Source: Klebsiella pneumoniae
GTDB lineage: Bacteria; Myxococcota_A; UBA796; GCA-2862545
Length of the DNA stretch: 64,000 nucleotides
Assembly (NCBI GenBank): GCA_945861065.1
Contig: CAMASI010000005.1
Coordinates: 1 to 64,000, forward strand
Reading direction: 5' to 3'
A model generated the notes under the pieces. That model was not told where the DNA came from. It made no database searches and saw only the letters and a list, made by a program, of their open reading frames with translations. How positions within the stretch are numbered: the first letter of the stretch is position 1; every line of letters begins with the position of its first letter. Below, piece by piece: positions 28,102 through 36,287 of the stretch. Both the position numbers and the translations under genes were made by a program.

Positions 28102-28892
28102 TCAGGCGGGTCGTCCACTGTGCCAAGCCACAGGAGTGGTCCCGCAAAGGGTCGATAGTACAACTGATCGACTTCGTGTTGGCGAGACTGCAGATCCGCC
28201 ACGGCTTGCGTCAACGCAACGCCCGTGCTGCTCGCCTCCGCACGTAGGAAACGCCGAGCGGTTTGCCGAGAGTCGTCCGGCCGCAGCGTGTCAATCGCGC
28301 CAGGCAGCGCTGCCAAGAGCGCAGCCGCCTGAACTGCTCGCTCTTGCGCCGTGGCACGGGCGTTCGCGTCCAGCAAGGATTTGAGATCGGCGCCTTCGTC
28401 CGCCACGCTCTCCCCGAGTTTGGCGGCTCGATGAATCAACGCGTCGCGTTCGAACCGGCCGGCGTCCCGAGACGCAATCGCCTCGAGGAGGTCCACACGG
28501 GAGGACTGGATTCCGGCCGCGAGCAGCAGCCCACCCACGACGACAGTTGCGACGGCGCCACCAACCCCAAGTACGACCGTCGTCGCGGAGGCCGTCCTCT
28601 GGCGCACGATCGCCCGTTCCAAGGCAGCGTCGGCTTGCGCATCGAGCGCCCTCTCCCTACTCAGCATCGGCAGAGGCGTACGGTCCCCGCTGCCTACGCT
28701 CTCGTGCTGCACGTGCCAGATGGCCTCTTCTAGAAATCGCGGCTCTTGGTCCTCACCCGCGTCCTGATCGACGGGTGGCAACCCCCGACGGGCGCGTGCG
28801 TCGTTGTGGAGGTCCAGGGCGACCTGCATGATGCGATCAATGTCGGACGCTCGAATGTCTCGACGATTCCCGAGGTAAGTACGAAGGTCCAC
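28068..28892 (-). CDS. Hypothetical single-pass membrane protein
   Basis: Not recognised. 274 residues if started at GTG 28892; a longer frame reaches 29147 but overlaps the divergent lipoprotein gene and is unlike coding sequence there. Residues 1-75 are a polar cytoplasmic-type segment (YLGNRRDIRASDIDRIMQVA). One membrane helix follows (TTVVLGVGGAVATVVVGGLL). The rest is a long Ala/Arg/Glu-rich helical region (DALIHRAAKLGESVADEGAD, AVQAAALLAALPGAI), probably coiled coil in the periplasm. Convergent overlap of 34 bases with the lipoprotein at 27385. Confidence 0.65.
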   Translation of the reverse strand: MDLRTYLGNRRDIRASDIDRIMQVALDLHNDARARRGLPPVDQDAGEDQEPRFLEEAIWHVQHESVGSGDRTPLPMLSRERALDAQADAALERAIVRQRTASATTVVLGVGGAVATVVVGGLLLAAGIQSSRVDLLEAIASRDAGRFERDALIHRAAKLGESVADEGADLKSLLDANARATAQERAVQAAALLAALPGAIDTLRPDDSRQTARRFLRAEASSTGVALTQAVADLQSRQHEVDQLYYRPFAGPLLWLGTVDDPPDYQIPSHSVRQ

Positions 28893-28947
28893 GTCAGCGT
28901 TTACCCTGCGGTCGCCGCCCCGCAACGTTCCGGAGTCCACGGCATTA

Positions 28948-29595
28948 GTGGGACCACAGAGGTGCGTCTTGGTGATTTGGGCATTCGCATGGCTAGCGTG
29001 TGGTGGCGGCGCAATCACGGACACTTCCACCACGGCCGGCGGAATCGGCTCTGGCACGACGTTTTTCGTGGACGCCAAGATTGGACCCCTCCAACTCCGC
29101 GCGGAAAGCAATGCGACCGGGTCCAATTGCAAAGCGTCCCAACTCACTTCGGCGTGGGGAGGTTTCCTCGTCGAAGCGCAGACCTTCGGAATCGGTCTTG
29201 GAGATACTACGCCTCGTTTCGAGATTCAAAACGTCGCGCACTTTGAGGACACCCCCGACGACACCGACCGGTGGCACATCCTCGACGTGGGGACCTACCC
29301 GTACGGAACCCTCATTCAAAATGAGAACGATGACCCAAGCGAGTACCCCGGCGTCAATGTGAAACTGTGGGATCTCGCGGGCGCCTATAGTGACTGCAGT
29401 CGAAGCTCGGGCGACCAAACGTCCAGCTACTTCGAGGTCAGTTCCCACGAAGACTACGCCGGAGCCCCACTGATCGACGGTACGTCGGTTCAAGCCGTCA
29501 CCGAGGGACGTTTCGGTTGCTTGCTGTACGACCTCGCCGGCGTGGAGGTCGGAGAGCTGGAGGGCACCTTCCTCGCACTGACCACGACGTTCTGA
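28948..29595 (+). CDS. Hypothetical lipoprotein
   Basis: Not recognised. 215 residues from GTG 28948 (FAWLACGGG, lipobox LAC); a GTG at 28972 would give a shorter leader. A Thr/Ser/Gly linker is followed by a beta-rich domain (TFFVDAKIGPLQLRAESNA) with a Cys pair that may form a disulfide. It ends directly before the GTG of the MYXO-CTERM protein gene (no spacer), so they form one transcript and both products are exported. Confidence 0.65.
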   Translation: MGPQRCVLVIWAFAWLACGGGAITDTSTTAGGIGSGTTFFVDAKIGPLQLRAESNATGSNCKASQLTSAWGGFLVEAQTFGIGLGDTTPRFEIQNVAHFEDTPDDTDRWHILDVGTYPYGTLIQNENDDPSEYPGVNVKLWDLAGAYSDCSRSSGDQTSSYFEVSSHEDYAGAPLIDGTSVQAVTEGRFGCLLYDLAGVEVGELEGTFLALTTTF

Positions 29596-31320
29596 GTGCA
29601 CCTCGTGAGCCTCTTCTTTTGGTGGACTGCCGCGGCCGCCGCACCGTACTTCGAGGAGGTCACCGAGCAGCTTGGCGCACAACCCTGCGATCCTGTCGGC
29701 TGCTACTCCCACTACGCGCAGATGGCCGATCTGGACGGCGACGGAGATTTGGACTTTCTGTTCGCCTCCGGCGGCGGCTACTACGAACCCGCAGACGCGC
29801 AGCCCCTCCTCCTGTACCGAAACGACGGCGCTAGCTTCGTTCTTGCCTCGGACACGGCATTCGGGGGCCACTCAGGTCGTCATCGTCAGATTTCCATCGG
29901 GGACATTGACGGAGACCTCGACCTCGACGTGATCGCGCCGGATTCCTACGCATTGACGGACGACGCTGTGTTCATCAATGACGGCACCGGAAACTTCGTC
30001 GATGAAGGCGCGGTTCGACTTCCGGTCAGGTCCCGGGCCGGTGGTGCGAGGCTGGGCGATCTGGACGGCGACCTCGACCTCGACCTCGTCCTCACCGACT
30101 GGGGCGACATGCCTCCGTCCTCGGAAGGAACTGCAGTCGTCTGGCTCAACGACGGGTCGGGCAGCTTTCAAGAGTCCCCGGCGGCCGTCCCACAGGACAC
30201 TGCTGGAATCGGCACCGGGCCGATCGACGTCGACCTGCTGGACATCGATGGTGACTGGGACCTCGACCTGCTGCTCGCCTCCCGTGAAGGGGACAGCCTT
30301 CTGTTCCGTAACAATGGCGCCGGAATATTTGTCGACGCCAACGGAGACTTGCCCCAGCAACAGGGTCCGTACGTGTATGGGCCGGACCCGTGCGACGTCG
30401 ATGCTGACCTCGACCTCGACCTTTGGCTCGACAACGCGTCCACGCAGCTGTCCGAACAACTCCTGCTCAACGACGGGGCCGGGAAGTTCACCGATGTGAC
30501 GGTCGCCCAGGTGCAGCCCGTGCCCTTTGCTGACGACAACGAAGTGCAATGCGTCGACATCGACGACGACGGCGACTTCGACGCCATGGTCGCCGCCCTC
30601 GGGGACGAAGAGCGCGTGCTGGAAAACGACGGCCTTGGCGTGTTCAGCCGCCTGCTCGGCGTGTTCCCAACTGGCAATGACAGTACCCTAGGTCTCGACA
30701 TCGGAGACCTAGACGGAGACGGCCGACTCGATGTCATCACCGCACAAGGCGAAAGCGGCGATTTCACCAATCGCGTGTTCCTAGGAACGACGGAACAGGC
30801 CGTCGACAGCCACCCACCTACGTTGCGGGCGATATCGAGCATCGCCGACGGAACCGCGCTTCCGGCGGTGGTTCGTTTCGCGGTATCGGACCGAATGACC
30901 ACCGACACGGGTCCGCGACTCTCCGACGCGTGGGCCGAATGTACTGTGGGAACGACAACATCGGTGTCGGCGGCGCAGTTCGTCGGTGGCGATCTGTTCG
31001 CCGCGGTGCTCACGTTGCCGCCGGGCGCCGGCTTCGAACCGTCCGCGGAATGGCGGGTCTGCGTGACGGACCCCGTTGGGCTTTCGACCTGCAGTGAGGC
31101 TGTTTCGTTTTTATTGCCCGAGGCCTCCGGTTCGGGGGGCTCAGGCACCGGGGCTTCCGGCGGCACAGGCGCCACAGGGGGCACGGGCGGCACCACGGAC
31201 ACGAACGAAGGTTCTGGCGCCAAGGGTTCACAGACCTCGGGTTGTGCCTGTGACCACGCCGCCCCATCGACCTGGGCCTGGGTCGGGCTGCTGCTCCTGG
31301 CGATCCGCCGGCAACGATGA
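29596..31320 (+). CDS. FG-GAP/VCBS repeat protein with MYXO-CTERM-like tail
   Basis: 574 residues. N-terminal signal peptide (LVSLFFWWTAAAAA), then six or more FG-GAP/VCBS repeats with calcium-binding-like loops (DLDGDGDLDFLF, DIDGDLDLDVI, DLDGDLDLDLV, DIDDDGDFDAM, DLDGDGRLDVI), a beta-propeller likely to bind Ca2+. A Gly/Thr-rich linker leads to the C-terminal sorting signal: Gly-Cys-x-Cys, a short hydrophobic helix (WAWVGLLLLAI) and RRQR. This matches the MYXO-CTERM pattern, in which the Cys is processed and the protein anchored at the surface. Its TGA overlaps the ATG of the pseudouridine synthase gene. Confidence 0.88.
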   Translation: MHLVSLFFWWTAAAAAPYFEEVTEQLGAQPCDPVGCYSHYAQMADLDGDGDLDFLFASGGGYYEPADAQPLLLYRNDGASFVLASDTAFGGHSGRHRQISIGDIDGDLDLDVIAPDSYALTDDAVFINDGTGNFVDEGAVRLPVRSRAGGARLGDLDGDLDLDLVLTDWGDMPPSSEGTAVVWLNDGSGSFQESPAAVPQDTAGIGTGPIDVDLLDIDGDWDLDLLLASREGDSLLFRNNGAGIFVDANGDLPQQQGPYVYGPDPCDVDADLDLDLWLDNASTQLSEQLLLNDGAGKFTDVTVAQVQPVPFADDNEVQCVDIDDDGDFDAMVAALGDEERVLENDGLGVFSRLLGVFPTGNDSTLGLDIGDLDGDGRLDVITAQGESGDFTNRVFLGTTEQAVDSHPPTLRAISSIADGTALPAVVRFAVSDRMTTDTGPRLSDAWAECTVGTTTSVSAAQFVGGDLFAAVLTLPPGAGFEPSAEWRVCVTDPVGLSTCSEAVSFLLPEASGSGGSGTGASGGTGATGGTGGTTDTNEGSGAKGSQTSGCACDHAAPSTWAWVGLLLLAIRRQR

Positions 31321-32261
31321 GCGCCGGAAAACAGCGACACATCGTCGTCGCGGACGACAGGCTCGATCGTGTCGTCGCAACGATCGTGGGATCGAGAAAC
31401 AAAGCGAAAGAAACGCTGGCGTCTGGAAAGGTTCGCGTCCAGGGAATCGTTGCGACCGCACCGGGGGAGCTGGTGAAGGCCGGTGTTGTGGTCGAGGTGT
31501 GGTGGAACGAGCCTGGCACTTCCGTGGTTCGCAACGAAGGCAAGGCTGCGTTGGACCGGGCCGGGGTGCGTCTCGTCGAGTGGGCTACCGATTTCGTCGT
31601 CTGCGACAAACCTCCGGGCCTTCTGACCGACGCCGCCACCCAGTCCCAACGAAGGGACGAGGACTCGCTGGTGGGGCTACTTCGCAGGCTGTCGGCCCCT
31701 TCTCACCCGAGAGCTGTGCATCGAATCGACCGCGACACCTCTGGGCTTGTTCTGGTGGCCCGAGGTGACACCGCCTACGAAGCGCTGCGCGCCGAGTTCG
31801 CAGCGCATCGCCCAGCCCGCCGCTACCTCACCCTCCTCCACGGCGACCTAGCCGGAGACCAGGGGACCTGGGAGGACGCCATGCTGTGGGACAGCCGACA
31901 GCTACGCCAACGTGTGCCCCGTCCGGGTGAAGAAACAAGCCTTGCGCGCGCGTCGTGGCAGGTGCTGGTTCGTGGCCGAGCCGTCACGCTTGTGGAGGTC
32001 CGTCTCGACACCGGTCGTCGAAACCAGATCCGCCTTCACGCCTGCTTGCGCGGCCATCCAGTGGTCGGGGAACGACTCTACCTGCCACCGCGTTGGCGAC
32101 GCCCCAGCCTGGAGACCAACCGTCAATGGCTGCACGCAGCGTCCTTGTCGGTTCAACTGCCGGATGGCCGCGTCGGCGCGTGGTCCTCCCCCATTCCCCA
32201 AGACCTCAAGTCCGTGCTCGACAGCAATGGGGTTCGTTGCGGTCCAGACGGGCGCGTGTGA
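31317..32261 (+). CDS. RluA-family RNA pseudouridine synthase
   Basis: 314 residues. Isomerises uridine in rRNA or tRNA. An N-terminal S4-type RNA-binding domain (DDRLDRVVATIVGS through KVRVQGIVATAPGELVKAG) is followed by the RluA catalytic domain with HRIDRDTSG and nucleophile D138, then DTGRRNQIRLH near residue 240. The ATG overlaps the stop of the preceding surface-protein gene by four bases, which ties a housekeeping enzyme to an exported protein. Target position in RNA is unknown. Confidence 0.93.
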   Translation: MSAGKQRHIVVADDRLDRVVATIVGSRNKAKETLASGKVRVQGIVATAPGELVKAGVVVEVWWNEPGTSVVRNEGKAALDRAGVRLVEWATDFVVCDKPPGLLTDAATQSQRRDEDSLVGLLRRLSAPSHPRAVHRIDRDTSGLVLVARGDTAYEALRAEFAAHRPARRYLTLLHGDLAGDQGTWEDAMLWDSRQLRQRVPRPGEETSLARASWQVLVRGRAVTLVEVRLDTGRRNQIRLHACLRGHPVVGERLYLPPRWRRPSLETNRQWLHAASLSVQLPDGRVGAWSSPIPQDLKSVLDSNGVRCGPDGRV

Positions 32262-32271
32262 CGAGGTTGCT

Positions 32272-33159
32272 ATGGGTCACGGGCACGGGCATGGGCACGC
32301 ACACGACAGCGGCAGCGCCGGCCTTCTGCGCTGGGTCCTAGCCGCAAACCTCATCTTTTTCGTCGTCGAGTTGAGCGCCGGCCTGTGGTCCTCCTCGTTG
32401 GCACTCGTGTCGGACGCGGGCCACGCGCTGGGCGACAGCGGAGCGCTGTTCCTAGCATTGGTCGCCGACGTCATTTCGCGCCAGCCTGCGACGCGCAGGG
32501 CCAGCTTCGGCCTGGTTCGAGCGCGTGTATTAGGCGCATTTCTCAATGGACTCGCGCTGGCGGCCATCGGCGGCGGTGTCCTTACCGAGGCGGTCCAACG
32601 CGTGATTCAGGCGCCACCACCCCCGCCAGCCGGAATCGTCATCGGCGTGGGATTGGCTGGCTTGGTGCTCAACCTGGGAAGCGCCGCCCTCCTGGCACGA
32701 GGCCGACGAGACCTCAACATTCGTGGGGCCCTGACCCATGTGCTCGTGGACGCGCTCGGGTCGGCCGCCGCAGTGGCCGCGGGCGTTGCTTTGTCGTTGG
32801 GCTTTACCCGGGCAGACTCGGTCGTGGCCTTGGTCATGGCCGCGTTGGTTTTGCGTGTCGCCTGGCTGCTGCTCCGCGACGCAGCGTCGGTCCTGTTGGA
32901 GGTCGCGCCCTCTGGGGTCGATCCAGACCGCGTTCGCGAGGTCCTGACCGCGGTTCCAGGCGTCCTGGACGTCCATGATCTGCATGTATGGTCCCTCGAC
33001 GGCGAACACGCCCTGGTTTCCGTGCACTTGCGCACGGCCGCGTCGGACGCTTTCGCACCCGTTCAATCCGCAGCGCACCAAGCGCTCGAACGTCTACATG
33101 TCCACCATCGAACGCTACAGGTAGAGGTGGACTGTAGCGGAGGGTGCACGCCCAACTAG
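32272..33159 (+). CDS. Cation diffusion facilitator (Zn/Co/Cd efflux type)
   Basis: 295 residues from ATG 32272, the start that gives the family's His-rich N terminus MGHGHGHGHAH. Six membrane helices. Metal site in helix 2: SDAGHALGDS (D48, H51, D55), with the matching site in helix 5 HVLVDALGSAA. The cytoplasmic C-terminal domain ends VPGVLDVHDLHVWSLDGEH and HVHHRTLQVEVDC, typical of CzcD/ZitB proteins, and carries extra Cys/His. Exports divalent metal by proton antiport. It lies ten bases after the pseudouridine synthase gene. The last codon shares the palindromic CTAG with the convergent ATP-grasp gene. Confidence 0.94.
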   Translation: MGHGHGHGHAHDSGSAGLLRWVLAANLIFFVVELSAGLWSSSLALVSDAGHALGDSGALFLALVADVISRQPATRRASFGLVRARVLGAFLNGLALAAIGGGVLTEAVQRVIQAPPPPPAGIVIGVGLAGLVLNLGSAALLARGRRDLNIRGALTHVLVDALGSAAAVAAGVALSLGFTRADSVVALVMAALVLRVAWLLLRDAASVLLEVAPSGVDPDRVREVLTAVPGVLDVHDLHVWSLDGEHALVSVHLRTAASDAFAPVQSAAHQALERLHVHHRTLQVEVDCSGGCTPN

Positions 33160-34373
33160 TCGTAGTCTACGTGGACCGTTTCGATAAGGAGCCGCACGGC
33201 CTGTTTGAGCACATTCGTGTCCGCGTGCCGCAAGATGACGTAGCCGTCGCCCTCATAGGTATCGGACCGCGGCGCGCCCACGACCGGGAGTTTCGCTTCG
33301 ACCACCAAGCCACCGATGGCGCGTTGGGCTTCGTCAATGCCGCGGACGGCGCGGACGCGGCCAGCCCCGGGCCCTCGAAGGAACGCCACCGCCGTGGCCC
33401 ATCGACGCTCCCAAGGACCGTCGAAGGCCTCGTCCACTACCGCGCGTGCCCAGGCGCGAAACAAATCCGCGTCGTGTGCCAACGACGTCAGCATCATGAT
33501 TTGTGCGCCGGGTGGCCGCATGGCGATTTCACCGATGGCGATGGTACCGTCGGGTCTACGGAACCACTCCATGTGGGTGAAACCGCTGTCCATGCCCAAC
33601 TTTCGGACCGCAGAAAATCCCACCTCACGAGCGACGTCGAATTCAACGCCGCTGATGTCACGAGGCAGCAGACAGACCCACTTCAGGTGGGGGTTCTGCA
33701 TGACTTCTAAGGGTCCCGGAAAGTAGCTGGAAATCGAATGGAACACGGGCGTACCGCGAATGCACAAGGTCTCGAAGCTGTGCTCCGCGCCCGACAGGAA
33801 CTCCTCGGCCAACACTTCCCGACCCGGGGCAGGACGACAATCGGCGAGCGCCTCCTCCAACACCCGGGGATCGTCCACGCGCCACGTGGCCCGACATCCC
33901 GCGCCCGACGGCGGCTTGAGCACGATGGGGTACCCGACCGCACGGGCAAATGCGCGCGCATCGTCGTTGGATCGAATCACGCTATGCGCAGCACAGGGCA
34001 AGCCATGATGGCGCAGCGTACGCTTCATCAGGCTCTTGTCGCGAAATCGCTCCGTGGTTGCAGGGTCCGGCCCAGCGAGATCGAAGTGACCTCGAACCTC
34101 GGCCAGCTGCGTCTGCATGTTTTCCAGGATGCCAAGGATGCGGAAGGGCCTGCCGTATCGAGCCGATAGCTTTTCGATTCCACCGATCAACGACCGTGTG
34201 TCAGTCGCGTCCTGGACCAAAACGACGTCGCGGAAAAGGGCCGCGGACTCCGGATCAGGCGCTGATTGAAACACACCGAATAGCGCCACGTCCGACAGCC
34301 CCGCGAGGGCGCGAGCAAAACGCCGCGTGGTCGCAAACTGAATGAACGGCGCACAGAACACGACGTTGCGCAC
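33156..34373 (-). CDS. ATP-grasp ligase
   Basis: 405 residues. ATP-grasp fold of the carboxylate-amine ligase type: preATP-grasp region to residue 105, then DKSLMKRTLRHHGLPCAAH, the P-loop-like YPIVLKPPSGAGCR with catalytic Lys, EVLAEEFLSGAEHSFETLC, and the Mg2+ site IAIGEIAMRPPGAQIM. Such enzymes join an acid to an amine through an acyl phosphate; members make dipeptides, modify peptides or act in small-molecule pathways. It follows the small membrane-anchored protein gene at 34376 by two bases, so the two are co-translated. Substrate unknown; the partner is a candidate. Confidence 0.9.
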   Translation of the reverse strand: MRNVVFCAPFIQFATTRRFARALAGLSDVALFGVFQSAPDPESAALFRDVVLVQDATDTRSLIGGIEKLSARYGRPFRILGILENMQTQLAEVRGHFDLAGPDPATTERFRDKSLMKRTLRHHGLPCAAHSVIRSNDDARAFARAVGYPIVLKPPSGAGCRATWRVDDPRVLEEALADCRPAPGREVLAEEFLSGAEHSFETLCIRGTPVFHSISSYFPGPLEVMQNPHLKWVCLLPRDISGVEFDVAREVGFSAVRKLGMDSGFTHMEWFRRPDGTIAIGEIAMRPPGAQIMMLTSLAHDADLFRAWARAVVDEAFDGPWERRWATAVAFLRGPGAGRVRAVRGIDEAQRAIGGLVVEAKLPVVGAPRSDTYEGDGYVILRHADTNVLKQAVRLLIETVHVDYD

Positions 34374-34375
34374 GG

Positions 34376-34780
34376 CTATTGGCCAGACCCCGATCCAATC
34401 GGATTCGTACCGCCGTCACTCGCCTTCGGCTTGCCTTGCAACATCGACCCGCCCGTCCCGGATGCGGTCCGCTTCAGGCCCGGTAGCTGCTTTGCTTTGC
34501 CGCCCTTGGCAAACTGATCTCCCCGGGGCGCTTTCGTTCCAGGCTTAGAGCCAACGCCTTTCGTAGGGTCCGAACCGGGGTCGTGGCGCGCATTGGGGTC
34601 CCTCAACCAACCCTTGCGGGTTTGACTCGATTGCACGTTGGGCTCTGTCGCCGACGCACCGTCCCCTTCACCCGCCAGCGGTGCCGCAGCGTACCAAGCG
34701 ACCGTGGACGCCACCAGCAGGAGCGCCATCAAACCGCCCGCCACCGTGGCCCGACTCAACGGGCGTTCGACGTCCGCCAT
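34376..34780 (-). CDS. Small membrane-anchored Gly/Lys-rich protein
   Basis: Not recognised. 134 residues from ATG 34780 with a strong GGGGG site four bases upstream; a much longer frame reaching 35185 is Ser/Arg-rich shadow sequence and is rejected. One N-terminal membrane helix (GGLMALLLVASTVAWYAAA), then a low-complexity basic tail rich in Gly, Lys, Pro, Ser and Thr (GVGSKPGTKAPRGDQFAK, GLKRTASGTGGSMLQGKPK), probably disordered outside the membrane. It is directly coupled to the ATP-grasp gene, two bases on. Divergent from the GAF protein at 34845. Confidence 0.7.
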   Translation of the reverse strand: MADVERPLSRATVAGGLMALLLVASTVAWYAAAPLAGEGDGASATEPNVQSSQTRKGWLRDPNARHDPGSDPTKGVGSKPGTKAPRGDQFAKGGKAKQLPGLKRTASGTGGSMLQGKPKASDGGTNPIGSGSGQ

Positions 34781-34844
34781 TTGTCCCCCTTTCGCAGACA
34801 AGATGCCTCCTTCTTTGCGCAGCGGCAAGTCTTGAAACGCAACG

Positions 34845-36260
34845 ATGCTGATCCGAGAAGAGATCATGCGCGCTGTGCCTCTGCGTCCCGACACCCTCCC
34901 CGCTGCTCTCAGCTGCCTGGCCACGGTGCGGGAAGACGCCGCCAACTGGCATTTCGTGCTCGCGCTAGTGACCGAGCTCCTCCGCCAGGACGACGTGGAG
35001 AAACGGGGCACGCTGCTCGTCGCGCGCCTCCGTAGTCGCACTGGAGACCAGCGGATGGTCGTCCTGACGCTGCAAGGCGACTGCCTTCGTTCGATCGCCG
35101 GGGAGGACCTGCCTGACGGCGCCGAGAACGTCGTCATTCCCGTGGTGGGCACACTGTGTGACCACCTTCGAACCGGTCTGATCATTCATGCCGCGGATGC
35201 ACGCGCCGGCGTGCTGCGCCGACTCGGGGTGTCCACGCTGGTGCCCGCTATCGGCCGCAACGGCCAGATCGTCATGGCCATCGGTGTCTGTGACCAACAC
35301 GTGTCTCTGGACCTGATTCGCGACGTGTGCGGTCACGTCGGCGTCGCCTTCGAAGGCACCCATAGCGCGCGCGCTCTGTACACCCCGGGAATCGACCCGC
35401 GAGACCCGGCGCTTCATGCCCGTCTCGCATCCGCATGGACCACCGACAGCATCGCGCACACACTCGCCCTCGAAGCCTGTGCCGCGGCCGCCGCCCGACG
35501 CGCCACCGTTCTAGTCGCACGGCCGGAGGGCGACGGCCTCGTCGTGCGAGGTGCGACCGGTCTCGGACAGAAGGGCGTCGAGGATCGCCTCCGAAGAGGC
35601 GAAGAGATTGGCATTCGTTTCGGGCGAGGACGAGGCGGGCCGGCCCGAGCTTGGGAGACCGGGCGGTCCACTTGGGACACCGATACGACCCGGCAGATCG
35701 GCGTGTTGTCCGTCCCTCTCATTCATGAGGAACGTGTTGCGGGCGTTCTCACGCTGCACTGGCACGGGCGGGATGTGCCAAGAAGCCCGGACCGGATCCT
35801 TGAAGTGTTGGTTCCAATCCAAATCACGGGCGCCGCTTGTCTGGCACGGGCGATTCGCCTCGACAGTGTTGTTGTCAATGCCAATACAGGCTTGCCGAAC
35901 GAAGCGGTCTGGTCGAATCGGGCGGCCGAGCTTGCGGTTCGGGCGAGCAGGCAGGGAAATGCGCTCGCCATCGCCACATTCGCCTTTCAGGAACCACCCC
36001 AGACGCAGCAGTGGATTCGAGTCGCGTCGCGTCTCAGGGGAGCGCTGTGGGGTATCGCCGAGCTCGGTCAACTCGACGACGGGCGCGTCGCCGCAGTGTT
36101 GCCCGGCCTCAATGCGCGCGAATGTGTCGCCGTCCTCCGGGCAGCGGCGGCCGAGGTGGAAGGCTGGCGCCCGGCGGTCAACCTCGTCGAACTGAAGCCC
36201 GGATTGACATTCTCCGCGGCGTTGGCGAAGCTCAAGACCGCTGGAGTCGCGGGAGGTTAG
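34845..36260 (+). CDS. GAF-type protein with degenerate GGDEF domain
   Basis: 471 residues from ATG 34845 (or ATG 34866). Residues 20-175 and 190-335 look like two GAF-type sensor domains (VVIPVVGTLCDHLRTGLIIH, then IGVLSVPLIHEERVAGVLTLH with GDGLVVRGATGLGQKG). The C-terminal 130 residues match a diguanylate-cyclase fold: NTGLPNEAVWSNRAAELA corresponds to the usual TGLPNR start and LDDGRVAAVLPGLNARE to the GGDEF hairpin, but the signature GGDEF is replaced by LDDGR. No cyclase activity is expected; it may bind nucleotide or act as a scaffold. Divergent from the ATP-grasp operon. Confidence 0.7.
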   Translation: MLIREEIMRAVPLRPDTLPAALSCLATVREDAANWHFVLALVTELLRQDDVEKRGTLLVARLRSRTGDQRMVVLTLQGDCLRSIAGEDLPDGAENVVIPVVGTLCDHLRTGLIIHAADARAGVLRRLGVSTLVPAIGRNGQIVMAIGVCDQHVSLDLIRDVCGHVGVAFEGTHSARALYTPGIDPRDPALHARLASAWTTDSIAHTLALEACAAAAARRATVLVARPEGDGLVVRGATGLGQKGVEDRLRRGEEIGIRFGRGRGGPARAWETGRSTWDTDTTRQIGVLSVPLIHEERVAGVLTLHWHGRDVPRSPDRILEVLVPIQITGAACLARAIRLDSVVVNANTGLPNEAVWSNRAAELAVRASRQGNALAIATFAFQEPPQTQQWIRVASRLRGALWGIAELGQLDDGRVAAVLPGLNARECVAVLRAAAAEVEGWRPAVNLVELKPGLTFSAALAKLKTAGVAGG

Positions 36261-36287
36261 CGGGCTCCCGGTGGGGGATTTCCCGCG

